A stretch of 64,000 bases of DNA from Bacillota bacterium (GTDB lineage Bacteria; Bacillota; Clostridia; Lachnospirales; Lachnospiraceae): positions 124,001-188,000 of the forward strand of contig JAEWJZ010000028.1 of assembly GCA_023386315.1 (NCBI GenBank), in the 5' to 3' direction. The position numbers were made by a program, and so were the translations under genes. Below the pieces are notes generated by a model, which saw nothing but the letters and a program-made list of their open reading frames with translations, was not told the DNA's origin and made no database searches. Of this stretch, positions 53,816 to 63,526 are shown in pieces; positions within the stretch are counted from its first letter, which is position 1; each line of letters opens with the position of its first letter.

Positions 53816-55249
53816 ATGTGGATAACAGACACAATAAGGAGGTGGTGGAACATGCTGTTTAAGAAAGATGCGCTGGAAGAATTTGACGTTATGCCCGTCA
53901 CCTCACAGGAAATGGATATTGTAATAAATCAGTGCATGGACGCGTATCAGAACCGCCCACACTGGCTGAGCGTTGAGAATGATATACGTACCATTGGATT
54001 CGCAAAGGTGCTGTGTGAAGAGACTGCGCGGCTGGCTACGCTTGCTATTAAAGTTACCATAGACGGATCGCCAAGGGCGGAATGGCTGCAGCAGCAGATA
54101 GATAAGAGATACTTCAAACTCAGGGAGTGGCTGGAATACGGTTGCGCGGCTGGAACGTTTATATTAAAGCCGAACGGCAAGGGGATTGACTTCCTACTAC
54201 CGAACAGCTTCCAGATCGTTGATTCAGACGATGACGGGAATGTAACAGGCGTTGTGTTTGTTGACCAGTACACAGAAAGCGGAGTATTAACACGAAAGTA
54301 TTACACAAAGTTCGAATATCACCGGTTCACGGAATCCGGGGAGTACTTGATAAGCAATAGAACATATCTCAGCAACAGCGAAGGTAGTAAGGGCCGCATG
54401 GTTCCAATAGAGGAAACTAAATGGGCGGGATTACAGCCAGATGTGACACTGGTAAAACAGAACGGTGAGCCATTAGAGCGTATGCTGTTTGGATTTTTCC
54501 GAACTCCTCAGGCAAACAATAAGGAGATCAACAGTCCGCTGGGATTACCGATCTTTCAGAATGTGCTTGAAGAGTTAAAGAATCTTGATATTGCTTATAG
54601 CCGGAACAGCGAAGAGATCAAGGACAGCCGCCGTGTTATTCTGGTTGACGATCAGCTTGCCAAGCCGAGCGGACAGCCACTTGATACTTACAATGTCGGT
54701 AGCACTATCGAAGGGCTTCCACACTATGCAAAAATGGTAATAGGCGGAGGAAATGGAGATAAACCTTTCTATGAAGAAATCAACCCGGAACTGAACACCG
54801 ATACAAGAATCAAGGGTATCAACAACGAACTGTCATTCATTGGTTGGAAGGTTGGATATTCCTCCGGCTACTTCGTATTTGACCAGAAAACAGGCATGGT
54901 GACAGCTACACAGGTAGAATCAGATGACCGCCGTACAATCCAGTTTATCAAAGATGTAAGAGATAAATTAGAGGATTGCATGGACGGTCTTATTTATGCC
55001 ATGAATGTGTTTGCTGACTTATATGGTCTGGCTCCGGTGGGTACATATGAAACAACTTATGACTTCGGAAATATCACCTATAATTTTGAAGAGGATAAAA
55101 TGACATGGTGGAAGTATGTCACACTCGGAAAGATCTCGGCGTGGGTTTACTTTCAGAAGTTTGAAGGAATGAGCGAAGAAGAAGCAAAGGCTATGATTGC
55201 GGAAGCACAGGGAGAACAGAAAGAGCCTACGCTATTTGGACAGGAATAA
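53816..55249 (+). CDS. Portal protein, SPP1 gp6-like
   Basis: 477 aa. Segments WLSVENDIRTIGFAKVLCEE, EWLEYGCAAGTFILKPNGKG, and KTGMVTATQVESDDRRTIQF are those of the A118-type portal family. It forms the dodecameric DNA gateway at the capsid vertex. GTG/ATG choice: ATG 53849 inside is possible (GGAGGTGG upstream), which would drop 11 residues. Confidence 0.9.
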   Translation: MWITDTIRRWWNMLFKKDALEEFDVMPVTSQEMDIVINQCMDAYQNRPHWLSVENDIRTIGFAKVLCEETARLATLAIKVTIDGSPRAEWLQQQIDKRYFKLREWLEYGCAAGTFILKPNGKGIDFLLPNSFQIVDSDDDGNVTGVVFVDQYTESGVLTRKYYTKFEYHRFTESGEYLISNRTYLSNSEGSKGRMVPIEETKWAGLQPDVTLVKQNGEPLERMLFGFFRTPQANNKEINSPLGLPIFQNVLEELKNLDIAYSRNSEEIKDSRRVILVDDQLAKPSGQPLDTYNVGSTIEGLPHYAKMVIGGGNGDKPFYEEINPELNTDTRIKGINNELSFIGWKVGYSSGYFVFDQKTGMVTATQVESDDRRTIQFIKDVRDKLEDCMDGLIYAMNVFADLYGLAPVGTYETTYDFGNITYNFEEDKMTWWKYVTLGKISAWVYFQKFEGMSEEEAKAMIAEAQGEQKEPTLFGQE

Positions 55250-55273
55250 ATACTTGCGGGAGGTAAAAAAGGT

Positions 55274-55768
55274 ATGTTAGATTTAGCAATTAACCATTCG
55301 GAAACACTAAAAAAACTATTTAGAGACACATGGTTTTCTGAAAAATATAAGTTCTGGAATTGCTCGAATTACTATGATGAACATGAGACAAAAGAAGGCC
55401 CATGGAACAGCCATCAGTTTGTATCGGTTGATTCAAATGGTGAAGTTATTGGATACATAGCATATAGCATTGACAGAGCAAATGACCTTGTTGATGGATT
55501 AAGCATTATTAATTTTACTGATAACAAGGCTACTTTTGGAATAGATACCGGTAATGCTATAAAAGACATTTTTGAAAAATTCCATTTCAGAAAAATAAGT
55601 TTTTGTGTTGTGATAGGAAATCCTATAGAACACACATATGACCGTATGACGGAAAAATACAACGGTTGCATAGTTGGAACTCAAAAACAACACGTAAAAC
55701 TTTTTGACGGTAAGCTATACGATATGAAACTGTATGAAATATTTGCAGAAGATTATTTCAGGAGGTAG
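55274..55768 (+). CDS. GNAT-like phage acetyltransferase
   Basis: 164 aa. GNAT pattern: VDSNGEVIGYIAYSIDRAND and FHFRKISFCVVIGNPIEHTY-DRMTEK, with a weak acetyl-CoA loop. Inserted among head genes as a moron-like cargo gene, with its own ribosome site. Target unknown. Confidence 0.65.
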   Translation: MLDLAINHSETLKKLFRDTWFSEKYKFWNCSNYYDEHETKEGPWNSHQFVSVDSNGEVIGYIAYSIDRANDLVDGLSIINFTDNKATFGIDTGNAIKDIFEKFHFRKISFCVVIGNPIEHTYDRMTEKYNGCIVGTQKQHVKLFDGKLYDMKLYEIFAEDYFRR

Positions 55769-55774
55769 CGCATA

Positions 55775-55858
55775 ATGGCAGTATCAACAATGAATGTTCT
55801 TATAGTTTGCATTACACTGATTGTGCTGGTGATGATTACAAAAGACAGGAAAAGGTGA
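55775..55858 (+). CDS. 27-aa membrane peptide
   Basis: MAVSTMNVLIVCITLIVLVM then ITKDRKR: a single membrane helix and basic tail. AGGAGGT lies 8 nt before the ATG. Confidence 0.55.
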   Translation: MAVSTMNVLIVCITLIVLVMITKDRKR

Positions 55859-55889
55859 TTATGTGTTAAATTAACGGAGGGAAAATACA

Positions 55890-56189
55890 GTGAAAATATT
55901 AGCATTAATTGGGGCTGTGTCACTAATTACAATCATAGGTGGAATACTTACACTATTCTATTTTCGCATGCAAGAAGCAATGGAAAACATGAGAATAAGA
56001 CGCTACCAGAAACATCGCTTTGATAAACCCCCTACTGCAAAATGTTATTGCGTAGACTGCGTCCAACACGCGAAAGATGGTCGATGCAGAAAATTTGATG
56101 GTTGGTATACAGGCGATGCTTGGTTTTGTTGGGACGCTGAACCATGTACACCTAATCAAATCAGAGAATACAAGAAAAAAGGTGATTAA
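55890..56189 (+). CDS. Membrane-anchored Cys-rich phage protein
   Basis: 99 aa, GTG start. N-terminal membrane helix (ILALIGAVSLITIIGGILTL), basic stretch, then CYCVDCVQHAKDGRCRKFDG ... FCWDAEPC, a six-Cys zinc-type knot. Unknown; it abuts the minor capsid gene. Confidence 0.6.
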   Translation: MKILALIGAVSLITIIGGILTLFYFRMQEAMENMRIRRYQKHRFDKPPTAKCYCVDCVQHAKDGRCRKFDGWYTGDAWFCWDAEPCTPNQIREYKKKGD

Positions 56190-57410
56190 ATGCTAACACC
56201 CGATTATGTCAGAGATAAAACAGATCAGTCAGAAGAAAACGCTTCACGGTTCAGAACTTCCATTATCTCATTGATTGTGCGCAGAATGATTGCACGTATT
56301 GGGCGCGGCGTTGATTATCTCTTAACAGCTACGGACCGTTGGCAGATTGATATATTGCAAGATTCCGGAATGCTCCTGGAAGATATTCAAAAAGAACTTA
56401 TCAGTTTTACAAAGGTGCAGGAAAAAGAAGTTAAGGCGGCAATGGAAGAATCAGGGATTAAGGCAATGGAGTATGACGACAAGATTTATACCGATGCCGG
56501 ATTAACCCCTCTACCATTGAGACAATCGCCTTTGATGATGCGGCAGATGCAACGAGCATACGAAGCCACCAACGGAGAGATAAGGAACTTCACACGCACA
56601 ACAGCACTAGAAGCACAAAAACTATACATAAACGAATGTGACAAAGCTTACAATCTCGTTACTTCTGGCGCAGTACCATACACGCAGGCGGTTAAAGAAG
56701 CTGTCAGCAACGCCATTTCTTCCGGTGGCGCTATTGCTTATCCAACAGGACACAAAGACACGCTAGAAACAGCCGTGGCGCGTTCTGTGAGGACTGGAAT
56801 CGCACAGGCTACCGGAGATATCCAGTTAACCCGTATGATTGAAATGGACTGGGACATTGTTCTTACATCTGCGCACCTGGGAGCCAGAACCGGGGACGGT
56901 GGAATGAATCCATCTAACCATTTATGGTGGCAAGGACAGTTCTTTTCACGTACCGGGCGCACGTCACAGTTTCCAGACTTCATAAAGTCAACCGGGTACG
57001 GGACTATCGAGGGATTGTGCGGTGTAAATTGCCGTCACAGTTTCGGGCCAGGGGACGGTGTGAACAATCCGTTTGCTGATATTGATACAGAAGACAACAA
57101 CCGAATCGAACAGCTGAATAAACGGCAAAGAGAACTTGAACGCCGGATTAGAAAAACTAAACAGGGACTTGTCGGTGCGAAAACCGCAATAGATGCCATA
57201 GAGGATAAAGAATTAAAATTCGAATTGCAGCAAATGTACGATCAAAAGGCTGCGTTACTCAGAAAGCAGAATGAAGCCTATAACACATTCTGCAAAGACA
57301 ACGATCTTAAGAAGCTGTCAGAACGGTTGAGTATAGCCAAATGGGACAGAGAACAGGCAGCTGCAGCAAATGGAGCAGCCACACGATATAATAACGCCAG
57401 AAAGGAATAG
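56190..57410 (+). CDS. Minor capsid protein (Phage_min_cap2)
   Basis: 406 aa. It starts directly after the previous stop. Helical N-half, the conserved EGLCGVNCRHSFGPGDGVNN with ISSGGAIAYPTGHKDTLETA, and a C-terminal coiled coil (QLNKRQRELERRIRKTKQGL). In A118-type phages this protein follows the portal and enters the capsid. Confidence 0.9.
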   Translation: MLTPDYVRDKTDQSEENASRFRTSIISLIVRRMIARIGRGVDYLLTATDRWQIDILQDSGMLLEDIQKELISFTKVQEKEVKAAMEESGIKAMEYDDKIYTDAGLTPLPLRQSPLMMRQMQRAYEATNGEIRNFTRTTALEAQKLYINECDKAYNLVTSGAVPYTQAVKEAVSNAISSGGAIAYPTGHKDTLETAVARSVRTGIAQATGDIQLTRMIEMDWDIVLTSAHLGARTGDGGMNPSNHLWWQGQFFSRTGRTSQFPDFIKSTGYGTIEGLCGVNCRHSFGPGDGVNNPFADIDTEDNNRIEQLNKRQRELERRIRKTKQGLVGAKTAIDAIEDKELKFELQQMYDQKAALLRKQNEAYNTFCKDNDLKKLSERLSIAKWDREQAAAANGAATRYNNARKE

Positions 57411-57411
57411 T

Positions 57412-57579
57412 ATGAAACCAATGGAATCATGGGTGACTTGCCCGGTATGCGGCAGGAAAACCAAAAACAGGATCAGGGCAGACACCGAAGCTAAAAGGTT
57501 TCCTTTATGGTGTCCAGTATGTAAGCATGAGAGCGTGGTTGATATCACGCAAGGAAAAGTTAACATTTCAAAAATATGA
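57412..57579 (+). CDS. Cysteine-rich KTR-type protein
   Basis: 55 aa from ATG 57412. CPVCGRKTKNRIRADTEAKR-FPLWCPVCKHE is the Cys_rich_KTR zinc-ribbon signature, common in phage and conjugative regions. Role unknown. Confidence 0.75.
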   Translation: MKPMESWVTCPVCGRKTKNRIRADTEAKRFPLWCPVCKHESVVDITQGKVNISKI

Positions 57580-57593
57580 GGGAGGGAATTGAG

Positions 57594-57866
57594 TTGCAAG
57601 CAAAAAATGTAACAATAGATGTAAATGACTATGTAAAAGTAAAACTTAACCAAATGGGAAAAGACATATATTTCCATCGACACGATGATATAAGAAAAGA
57701 ATATGTTGAGAAAAACGGCTATTATCCTGTATGTTTTCAGTCCGATTATCCAAAGACTGATGAAAATGGGTATTCAAGTTTTCCACTATGGGAGTTTATG
57801 AAAATATATGGTGATTACATGGTTCTTGGAAAGAACTTACCTTTTGATACAGAACTGATTTTTTAA
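57594..57866 (+). CDS. Phage protein, unknown
   Basis: 90 aa from TTG 57594 (GAGGGAGGG upstream); an earlier ATG 57576 has no site. Compact alpha/beta with aromatic C-half (GYSSFPLWEFMKIYGDYMVL). Unknown. A terminator follows. Confidence 0.6.
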   Translation: MQAKNVTIDVNDYVKVKLNQMGKDIYFHRHDDIRKEYVEKNGYYPVCFQSDYPKTDENGYSSFPLWEFMKIYGDYMVLGKNLPFDTELIF

Positions 57867-57881
57867 TAACAAATATTCATT

Positions 57882-57912
57882 GGGCTGGTGCAAATGCGCC
57901 GGCTCTTTTATA
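57882..57912 (+). terminator. Terminator/attenuator before the scaffold gene
   Basis: GCTGGTGC-AAAT-GCGCCGGC stem followed by TCTTTTATATT. It may modulate transcript abundance at the start of the scaffold-capsid genes. Confidence 0.7.
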
Positions 57913-57989
57913 TTACCCCGTCAGTGGTCTAACTGGCAAATCCCTACCGCAGAAAGAGCGGTCAATAAATCATTTCAGGAGGATTGAAA

Positions 57990-58613
57990 ATGAAAGATAT
58001 ATATGCAATTTTAGCAGGCTTAGGCATCGAGGTTCCAGAGGATAAGAAAGCCACTCTGGATAAGGAATGGAAAGAGAATTACCGCACCATTGCAGAGTAC
58101 ACAAAGGCAACCACGAAGAGGGACGAATTGCAAACGTCACTTGATACTGTGCAGGAACAGTTAAAAGCCTTTGATGGTGTAGACCCCGAAGCATATAAGA
58201 AACAGATAGGTGATCTTTCCGAACAGCTTGAAGCTGAAAAGGCCGCAAGGCTGGCTGATGAATCAAAACATCAGTTAGATGCCACCATTGAGAAATTTAT
58301 GGGCGGTAAGCAGTTTGTGAATGACTTCACGGCTAACAGTTTAAGATCACAGCTCGCTGATGAATTAAGCAAGGATACGGCAAAAGGCCGGGCTATTGAA
58401 GATATTTTCAAAGCCTTGGTGTCTGATAAAGACGGTAATCCGATTCCAAACATTCTTGTTGACCAGAATCAGCAGGCAGCACAGCAGAACGCGGCTAAGT
58501 TCACACAGCCAAAAATCAAGACACCACAGTCAGGAACTAAGTTGCCAATGGCTGAACTTATGAAACTTAAAAACGCTAACCCTGACTTAGATATAAGCCA
58601 GTATATGAAATAG
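57990..58613 (+). CDS. Phage scaffold protein (GP20)
   Basis: 207 aa from ATG 57990 (AGGAGG upstream). Coiled-coil N-half (KRDELQTSLDTVQEQLKAFD ... LSEQLEAEKAARLADESKHQ), VNDFTANSLRSQLADELS, low-complexity QQAAQQNAA and a basic helical C-tail ending ISQYMK, which typically binds the coat protein. It directs prohead assembly. Confidence 0.9.
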   Translation: MKDIYAILAGLGIEVPEDKKATLDKEWKENYRTIAEYTKATTKRDELQTSLDTVQEQLKAFDGVDPEAYKKQIGDLSEQLEAEKAARLADESKHQLDATIEKFMGGKQFVNDFTANSLRSQLADELSKDTAKGRAIEDIFKALVSDKDGNPIPNILVDQNQQAAQQNAAKFTQPKIKTPQSGTKLPMAELMKLKNANPDLDISQYMK

Positions 58614-58626
58614 GAGGATTTAAACT

Positions 58627-59778
58627 ATGTTATTTGATTTAGTAAACTTTAACGGTGAAGTATTTGACGCGGCAGTAAGAGAAACTCCAAACTTAAATCT
58701 TAATGCTCTTTTGAAAAGTGGCGCTGTTATTGCAGCACCAAAGTATGCATCTTTATTGCCTGATCAGTTAGGCGGTCACTATGCCACAACTGTAATTAAA
58801 GCCAGAATTGGCGGAAATCCTGTAAACTATGACGGTAACACCGACATTACATCTACGAGCCGCGGTAATTATACCATGGGTAGAATTGTAGTAGGTAGGG
58901 CTAACGGCTGGATTGAGAAAGACTTTATTGCAGATATTTCCGGTACGGATTACAGTGCTGCAGCTGCAGAGGTTGCAGAATATTGGGACGATGTGGACCA
59001 GGCAACATTGGTTTCTACATTAAAAGGTGTATTCAGCATGACGGGTACAAAAAATCTCGAATTTGTAAATGGCCATACATACAATATTTGCAATGCAACG
59101 GCACCAAAGTTCGGAGAAACTACCCTTAATAATGCTATCCAGAAAGCACTTGGAGATAATAAAGGAAAGTTTGCTCTTGCTGTTATGCATTCTCAGGTTT
59201 CAACTAATCTTGAAAATCTTAAACTTGTGTCTTACATGAAGGGCACAGATGCTAATGGAATCGAAAGAGATTTAACGCTTGCCACAATCAACGGAAGAAT
59301 GGTGCTGATTGATGATAATATGCCAGCAGATGAAGGATACTTCGATACGGCAGGAGAAGAAGGAGCGTTAGAAGTTGTAGCTTCCGGCGCAACTGACGGG
59401 CAGATTAATCTTGCAGACGTAACTCCATATTACGGAGAAAAAACACTGGCAGCTGGTGACAAAGTTGTTAAGGATATCCGATACACAACTTATGTTCTCG
59501 GAAATGGTGCTATTGAGTTTACAAACTGCGGCGCAAAGGTTCCGGCAGAAATGGATAGGGACCCAAAAACAAACGGTGGAGAAACAACCCTGTATTCCAG
59601 ACAGCGCAAAGTATTTGCGCCTTATGGCATTTCATTTGTGACAAACAGCATTATTTCCCCAACAGAGGCACAGCTTGAAACTGGATCTAACTGGTCATTG
59701 GCTTCAAACAATGCAGCTACAAAATCATACTACCCGCACAAAGCTATCCCGATTGCACGTATTCAGACCAGAGGATAA
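58627..59778 (+). CDS. Major capsid protein
   Basis: 383 aa, TAGGAGG upstream. NKGKFALAVMHSQVSTNLEN and DGQINLADVTPYYGEKTLAA lie in an HK97-like coat of the A118 type (GRIVVGRANGWIEKDFIADI; FAPYGISFVTNSIISPTEAQ). It directly follows its scaffold, as expected for high expression. Confidence 0.88.
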   Translation: MLFDLVNFNGEVFDAAVRETPNLNLNALLKSGAVIAAPKYASLLPDQLGGHYATTVIKARIGGNPVNYDGNTDITSTSRGNYTMGRIVVGRANGWIEKDFIADISGTDYSAAAAEVAEYWDDVDQATLVSTLKGVFSMTGTKNLEFVNGHTYNICNATAPKFGETTLNNAIQKALGDNKGKFALAVMHSQVSTNLENLKLVSYMKGTDANGIERDLTLATINGRMVLIDDNMPADEGYFDTAGEEGALEVVASGATDGQINLADVTPYYGEKTLAAGDKVVKDIRYTTYVLGNGAIEFTNCGAKVPAEMDRDPKTNGGETTLYSRQRKVFAPYGISFVTNSIISPTEAQLETGSNWSLASNNAATKSYYPHKAIPIARIQTRG

Positions 59779-59790
59779 GGAGCTGCAGCC

Positions 59791-60261
59791 ATGGCGTACA
59801 CAACGTATGAGTTTTACACAACCACATATTACGGCACAGCCATAGCAACAAGCACTGAATTTGAACGCCTGGAATCACGGGCCTGTGACAAACTGGACAC
59901 TATGACGTTTGATCGTCTGGTGTCTGGTCTGCCAGCTGATACGCGGGCAGCTACAAAGGTGCAGAAAGCCGTGTGCGCCGTGGCTGATAAAATAAACGAG
60001 ATTGAGCAGGCAGAAAAGACAGCGCAGGCCGGAGGGTTCACAACCGATGAATCAGGGAACCTTGTCGGGAAGATAGCAACAAGTAAATCTTCCGGGAGCG
60101 AATCAATTTCATTCAGTGCTACATCTACTGTAAAAAGTGCCGTGATGAATGCGGTAGGAGATACACAGGCGCAAAATAGGCTTTGCTATGATACGGCAAG
60201 GGAATATCTATCTGGCGTATTAAATGATGATGGTGTTCCGTTGCTATACGCAGGATTTTAA
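59791..60261 (+). CDS. Head-tail connector (gp6-like)
   Basis: 156 aa. Helical N-terminus (FERLESRACDKLDTMTFDRL), Ser/Thr-rich middle (ATSKSSGSESISFSATSTVK) and C-terminal AREYLSGVLNDDGVPLLYAG, the usual adaptor that caps the portal. Confidence 0.8.
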   Translation: MAYTTYEFYTTTYYGTAIATSTEFERLESRACDKLDTMTFDRLVSGLPADTRAATKVQKAVCAVADKINEIEQAEKTAQAGGFTTDESGNLVGKIATSKSSGSESISFSATSTVKSAVMNAVGDTQAQNRLCYDTAREYLSGVLNDDGVPLLYAGF

Positions 60262-60276
60262 GAATGGAGAAGGAAA

Positions 60277-60393
60277 ATGATTAAGTGGATTATGCAGCAG
60301 CTTTGTAAGCACAGATATCATAAACATTACAGTACAATTTCAAAAACATATAACAAGCGGTGTGCTATTTGTGGAAAAGAGGTGGAAAGATGA
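60277..60393 (+). CDS. 38-aa His/Cys peptide
   Basis: MIKWIMQQLCKHRYHKHYST ... KRCAICGKEVER, a CKH...CxxC zinc-knuckle. GGAGAAGGA lies before the ATG. It is related in style to 49084-49245. Confidence 0.55.
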   Translation: MIKWIMQQLCKHRYHKHYSTISKTYNKRCAICGKEVER

Positions 60394-60498
60394 AATTAAG
60401 CGTTTCAAAAACTATCTACTACACAGCAGAATAGAAAGGAGCGTGATCCATCTATCTTCCAACTATGGGTTAAATAGTGATATGAAAGGAGAGATACC

Positions 60499-60951
60499 AT
60501 GTATACCGACACAGTAACAATATTCAATAAACGTGGTGATTCAAAGGTGGGTATCACATGGTATCCTACTGTACTACATAACGTTGACTTGATTACTGAC
60601 AAAGGCGCAAACGTTGCTAAAACAGGGTTGGAAAGCGCAGATACCGCAAAACTGCATATCAGATATACTTTGAATAACGGAGCAATCAAGATTGCAGAAA
60701 AAACTTATAAGCGCCCCAAAGAATGGGTGGCTCTTTCCGATTTGGAAATACCCACAGCGCTTACATTTAACAGTGGATCAGACTTTTTCGCCCGTGGAGA
60801 GTTTTCGGAAACTCCAATAAATGAATCTGATCAGGCATACAAAGGTGGATTCCAGAGTTATTTTAACAAAACTCATGACGATGTTTACCTGATTACTACT
60901 GCAGGCGGTCCGTATACTGTTATTCCCCATTTTGAGATTGGAGGGAAATAA
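60499..60951 (+). CDS. Head-closure/minor capsid protein
   Basis: 150 aa beta-rich protein (YTDTVTIFNKRGDSKVGITW ... TAGGPYTVIPHFEIGGK). Position after the connector equals the A118 minor capsid 1/stopper slot. AAAGGAGAG upstream. The 105 bp before it carry only two tiny possible peptides. Confidence 0.7.
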   Translation: MYTDTVTIFNKRGDSKVGITWYPTVLHNVDLITDKGANVAKTGLESADTAKLHIRYTLNNGAIKIAEKTYKRPKEWVALSDLEIPTALTFNSGSDFFARGEFSETPINESDQAYKGGFQSYFNKTHDDVYLITTAGGPYTVIPHFEIGGK

Positions 60952-60952
60952 C

Positions 60953-61444
60953 GTGCCGAGTAAAACGACAAACTTCGGTAAATTTGCCATAGTTGACAGC
61001 GGGGTAAAGATTGATGTTGACTTGACGCGCTTTAATAAGCAATACCAGAAAGCACAATATGGACTTGACGGCGATGTAATGACAAGCATGATCCCATTTA
61101 TGCCTATGCAATCAGGAATATTTGTTGACGTTACCCGGGCAGCAAGTGCGGCAGTGCAAGGTACCGGAAAAGTATATGCAGCTTATGGGCCGGCTGGACA
61201 ATTTCTTTACAAAGGCAAAACCATGGTAAGCGAAGTCACCGGAAGCACATGGGCGCGTCTCGGTGAAAGAAAGGTGCTTGTAAGCCAGTATAGCGGACAG
61301 ACAAAAGCTAAAGAAGATTTGTCATACAGCAAAACCGCTCACCCGGAAGCACAGGCTTACTGGTTTGATGCAGCAAAGAGCAGAGACATAAACACATGGG
61401 TTAAAAATGTAAAGAAGAACGCAGGAGGTGGTAAACGTGGCTGA
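60953..61444 (+). CDS. Minor capsid protein 2-like
   Basis: 163 aa from GTG 60953 (GGAGGGAAATAAC upstream). GLDGDVMTSMIPFMPMQSGI and YSKTAHPEAQAYWFDAAKSR are characteristic of the A118 minor capsid 2 family, probably a tail-completion protein. Confidence 0.8.
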   Translation: MPSKTTNFGKFAIVDSGVKIDVDLTRFNKQYQKAQYGLDGDVMTSMIPFMPMQSGIFVDVTRAASAAVQGTGKVYAAYGPAGQFLYKGKTMVSEVTGSTWARLGERKVLVSQYSGQTKAKEDLSYSKTAHPEAQAYWFDAAKSRDINTWVKNVKKNAGGGKRG

Positions 61445-61937
61445 GCAACCACAACCGATAGGCAATGACGTTACTGGGTACGAAGTTTTGACAGAGGCAA
61501 TGAAAATATTACTTAATCAGTACCCTGATCTTGACGGAGAATCAATATCTTTTGAAGAATTAACAGAAGATGGAGGAATTGCTTTTTCAGCAGATAACGG
61601 AGCCTTAGTATATAGCGAACACGAATCTGTGACGGCTCATGTGCGCCAGATTTGCCGCTATCCATTCTACATAGTGTATCGTGTTGGCTCGATATTAGAA
61701 CAGCCTAAAATGGAAGCACAAACGTTTCTGGACGGCATTGGAAAGTGGTTATGCAAAGAGAAAGTAGTTATTAATGACATAGAGTATAAACTATCTGCTT
61801 ATCCGGCTTTATCACAGGGCCGTGTAATTAAGAAAATAACCCGTAGCAACTCATACGGGCTGCAACCAATGGAAAACGGAGTGCAGGACTGGATATTGCC
61901 TGTATCCGTAGAATATGAAAATGAATTTGATCGTTGA
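61437..61937 (+). CDS. Minor capsid protein 3/tail terminator-like
   Basis: 166 aa from GTG 61437 (GGAGGTGG upstream, inside the previous gene). GYEVLTEAMKILLNQYPDLD, FLDGIGKWLCKE and YGLQPMENGVQDWILPVSVE match the slot between minor capsid 2 and tail shaft; likely tail terminator. Confidence 0.75.
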   Translation: MAEQPQPIGNDVTGYEVLTEAMKILLNQYPDLDGESISFEELTEDGGIAFSADNGALVYSEHESVTAHVRQICRYPFYIVYRVGSILEQPKMEAQTFLDGIGKWLCKEKVVINDIEYKLSAYPALSQGRVIKKITRSNSYGLQPMENGVQDWILPVSVEYENEFDR

Positions 61938-61950
61938 AAGGAGCAATTAA

Positions 61951-62463
61951 ATGGCAAAATTAGCAAGACCAGCGTTAGCGCACTATCTGGATTCAACTTT
62001 TGGAAATGTACTGGCATCTGTTGCTTGGTTTAAAATCGGTATTGATATTGAGGATTTATCTGTAAATCTTAATCCTGATGTATCATCTATTAAAAATGTA
62101 TGGGGTGAATCGCGTGTAACCGACAATGGATATGAGCCTACCATGGACGCTGATCCATATTATGCAAATCCAGATGAAGCACTATACCCCAAGCTGCGCG
62201 ATATTGCTCTTGGAAGAAAAACAGGCGATGATTGCAAGACGTTGATGCTTGAGGTTATCGTTGAAGATACCGCAGCTGCTAACCATCTGGCATATGTGGA
62301 GGAAGTTATTGTTAAGCCTCAAAGCTATGGCGGACCTAACGGCGGAATAAACATTCCTTTTAATATTTCATTTAATGGAGGCCGTAAAAAAGGTTATGTT
62401 ACAGCTGCATCTGTCACAGCAGGCGCGCCAGTGTTTGCAGAAGGTGCAATCCCGACGCCTTAA
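61951..62463 (+). CDS. Major tail shaft protein
   Basis: 170 aa, AAAGGAG upstream. Acidic beta protein (EDLSVNLNPDVSSIKNVWGE ... FNISFNGGRKKGYVTAASVT), followed by a tail-assembly chaperone pair, which identifies it as the tube protein. Confidence 0.85.
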   Translation: MAKLARPALAHYLDSTFGNVLASVAWFKIGIDIEDLSVNLNPDVSSIKNVWGESRVTDNGYEPTMDADPYYANPDEALYPKLRDIALGRKTGDDCKTLMLEVIVEDTAAANHLAYVEEVIVKPQSYGGPNGGINIPFNISFNGGRKKGYVTAASVTAGAPVFAEGAIPTP

Positions 62464-62478
62464 AGGAGAAAATAAGCC

Positions 62479-62928
62479 ATGAGCAACAAAATAAGTAAAA
62501 ACAGACCCGCTAATACAAACGATATTACTATTGATGATGGCAGCCGGGTTTATAATATCAGAAACAAGCGTGGCGAGTTGCTGGGGCAGTTCCCGTTTGT
62601 TCCGTCCGACATCGGAATCATTGACCGATACAAACATACAATCCAGGTATTTGATGAACTGCAGGCTTCCGTTACTGACAAATCAGATGAAGCGGCTATC
62701 ACTGAAATGAGCGAAAAGATGAAAAAGGAAATTGATTATCTTTTCAATGCTGACGTATCAGGCACATTCTTTAAAATCACCGGCCCGTTTTCAATTCTCG
62801 GTTCCGGTGAATTTTTTGTTGAAAATGTAATCAAGGCGGTGCAGGGAGTGATTGAGCATGAAACAGGCACTCGCTTAGAAAAGACTAAGAGCCGGGCAAG
62901 CAAATACACAGAAAGATACCATAAGTGA
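62479..62928 (+). CDS. Tail assembly chaperone-like protein
   Basis: 149 aa. Helical with VFDELQASVTDKSDEAAITE and a basic C-tail; position between tail tube and tape measure indicates the chaperone G-like protein. The next gene overlaps by 4 nt; no clear slippery site is visible. Confidence 0.75.
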   Translation: MSNKISKNRPANTNDITIDDGSRVYNIRNKRGELLGQFPFVPSDIGIIDRYKHTIQVFDELQASVTDKSDEAAITEMSEKMKKEIDYLFNADVSGTFFKITGPFSILGSGEFFVENVIKAVQGVIEHETGTRLEKTKSRASKYTERYHK

Positions 62929-63485
62929 CAGATCCGTTTAGGCTGCCGGAAGAATTAGAGGTAGGCGGTCATAATTACAAGATCAGGACTGATTTCAGAG
63001 CCATACTTGACATCTTGACCGCTTACACTGACCCGGAACTTGATGGAGCGGATAAGACACAAGTACTTATCGAGATCATTTATCCTGATTTTAATATTAT
63101 TCCTCCTGATTGCTTGGAAGAAGCTGTGAAAAAGGCAATGTGGTTTATTGATGCTGGGCTTCCGGCAGGAGACAACAAACCAAAGCCTGTATTAATGGAT
63201 TGGGTAAAAGATGGCCCGATCATCATACCCGAAATAAATAAGTACTTAGGGAAAGAGGTCCGCAGTGTTGAGTATATGCACTGGTGGACCTTTTTCGGTG
63301 CTTATATGCAGATTGGCGGTGATGGTCTATACTCACAAATCCAGAATATCAGGCAGAAGAAAGCGAAAAATAAAAGACTTGAAAAGTGGGAAACTGAATT
63401 TTACCGAGAGAATAAAGCCTTGTGCGATCTCGATTACGAAAAAAATCAGGCGGAACTTGAAGAGGTTAAAAAAATATTTGGATAG
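62925..63485 (+). CDS. Phage Gp15-like tail assembly protein
   Basis: 186 aa. FRAILDILTAYTDPELDGAD, PVLMDWVKDGPIIIPEINKY and VEYMHWWTFFGAYMQIGGDG are the Gp15 family motifs. GTG 62925 overlaps the previous stop (AAGTGAC). It probably works with the preceding protein on the tape measure. Confidence 0.85.
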   Translation: MTDPFRLPEELEVGGHNYKIRTDFRAILDILTAYTDPELDGADKTQVLIEIIYPDFNIIPPDCLEEAVKKAMWFIDAGLPAGDNKPKPVLMDWVKDGPIIIPEINKYLGKEVRSVEYMHWWTFFGAYMQIGGDGLYSQIQNIRQKKAKNKRLEKWETEFYRENKALCDLDYEKNQAELEEVKKIFG

Positions 63486-63526
63486 AGCCAGAGCCATGAG
63501 CCAGAGCCGAGAAAGGAGGGATATGT

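Noticed and set aside
62479..63485. Programmed frameshift between the two tail chaperone-like genes
   Set aside because: The second gene has its own overlapping GTG start and no slippery heptamer is visible at the junction.
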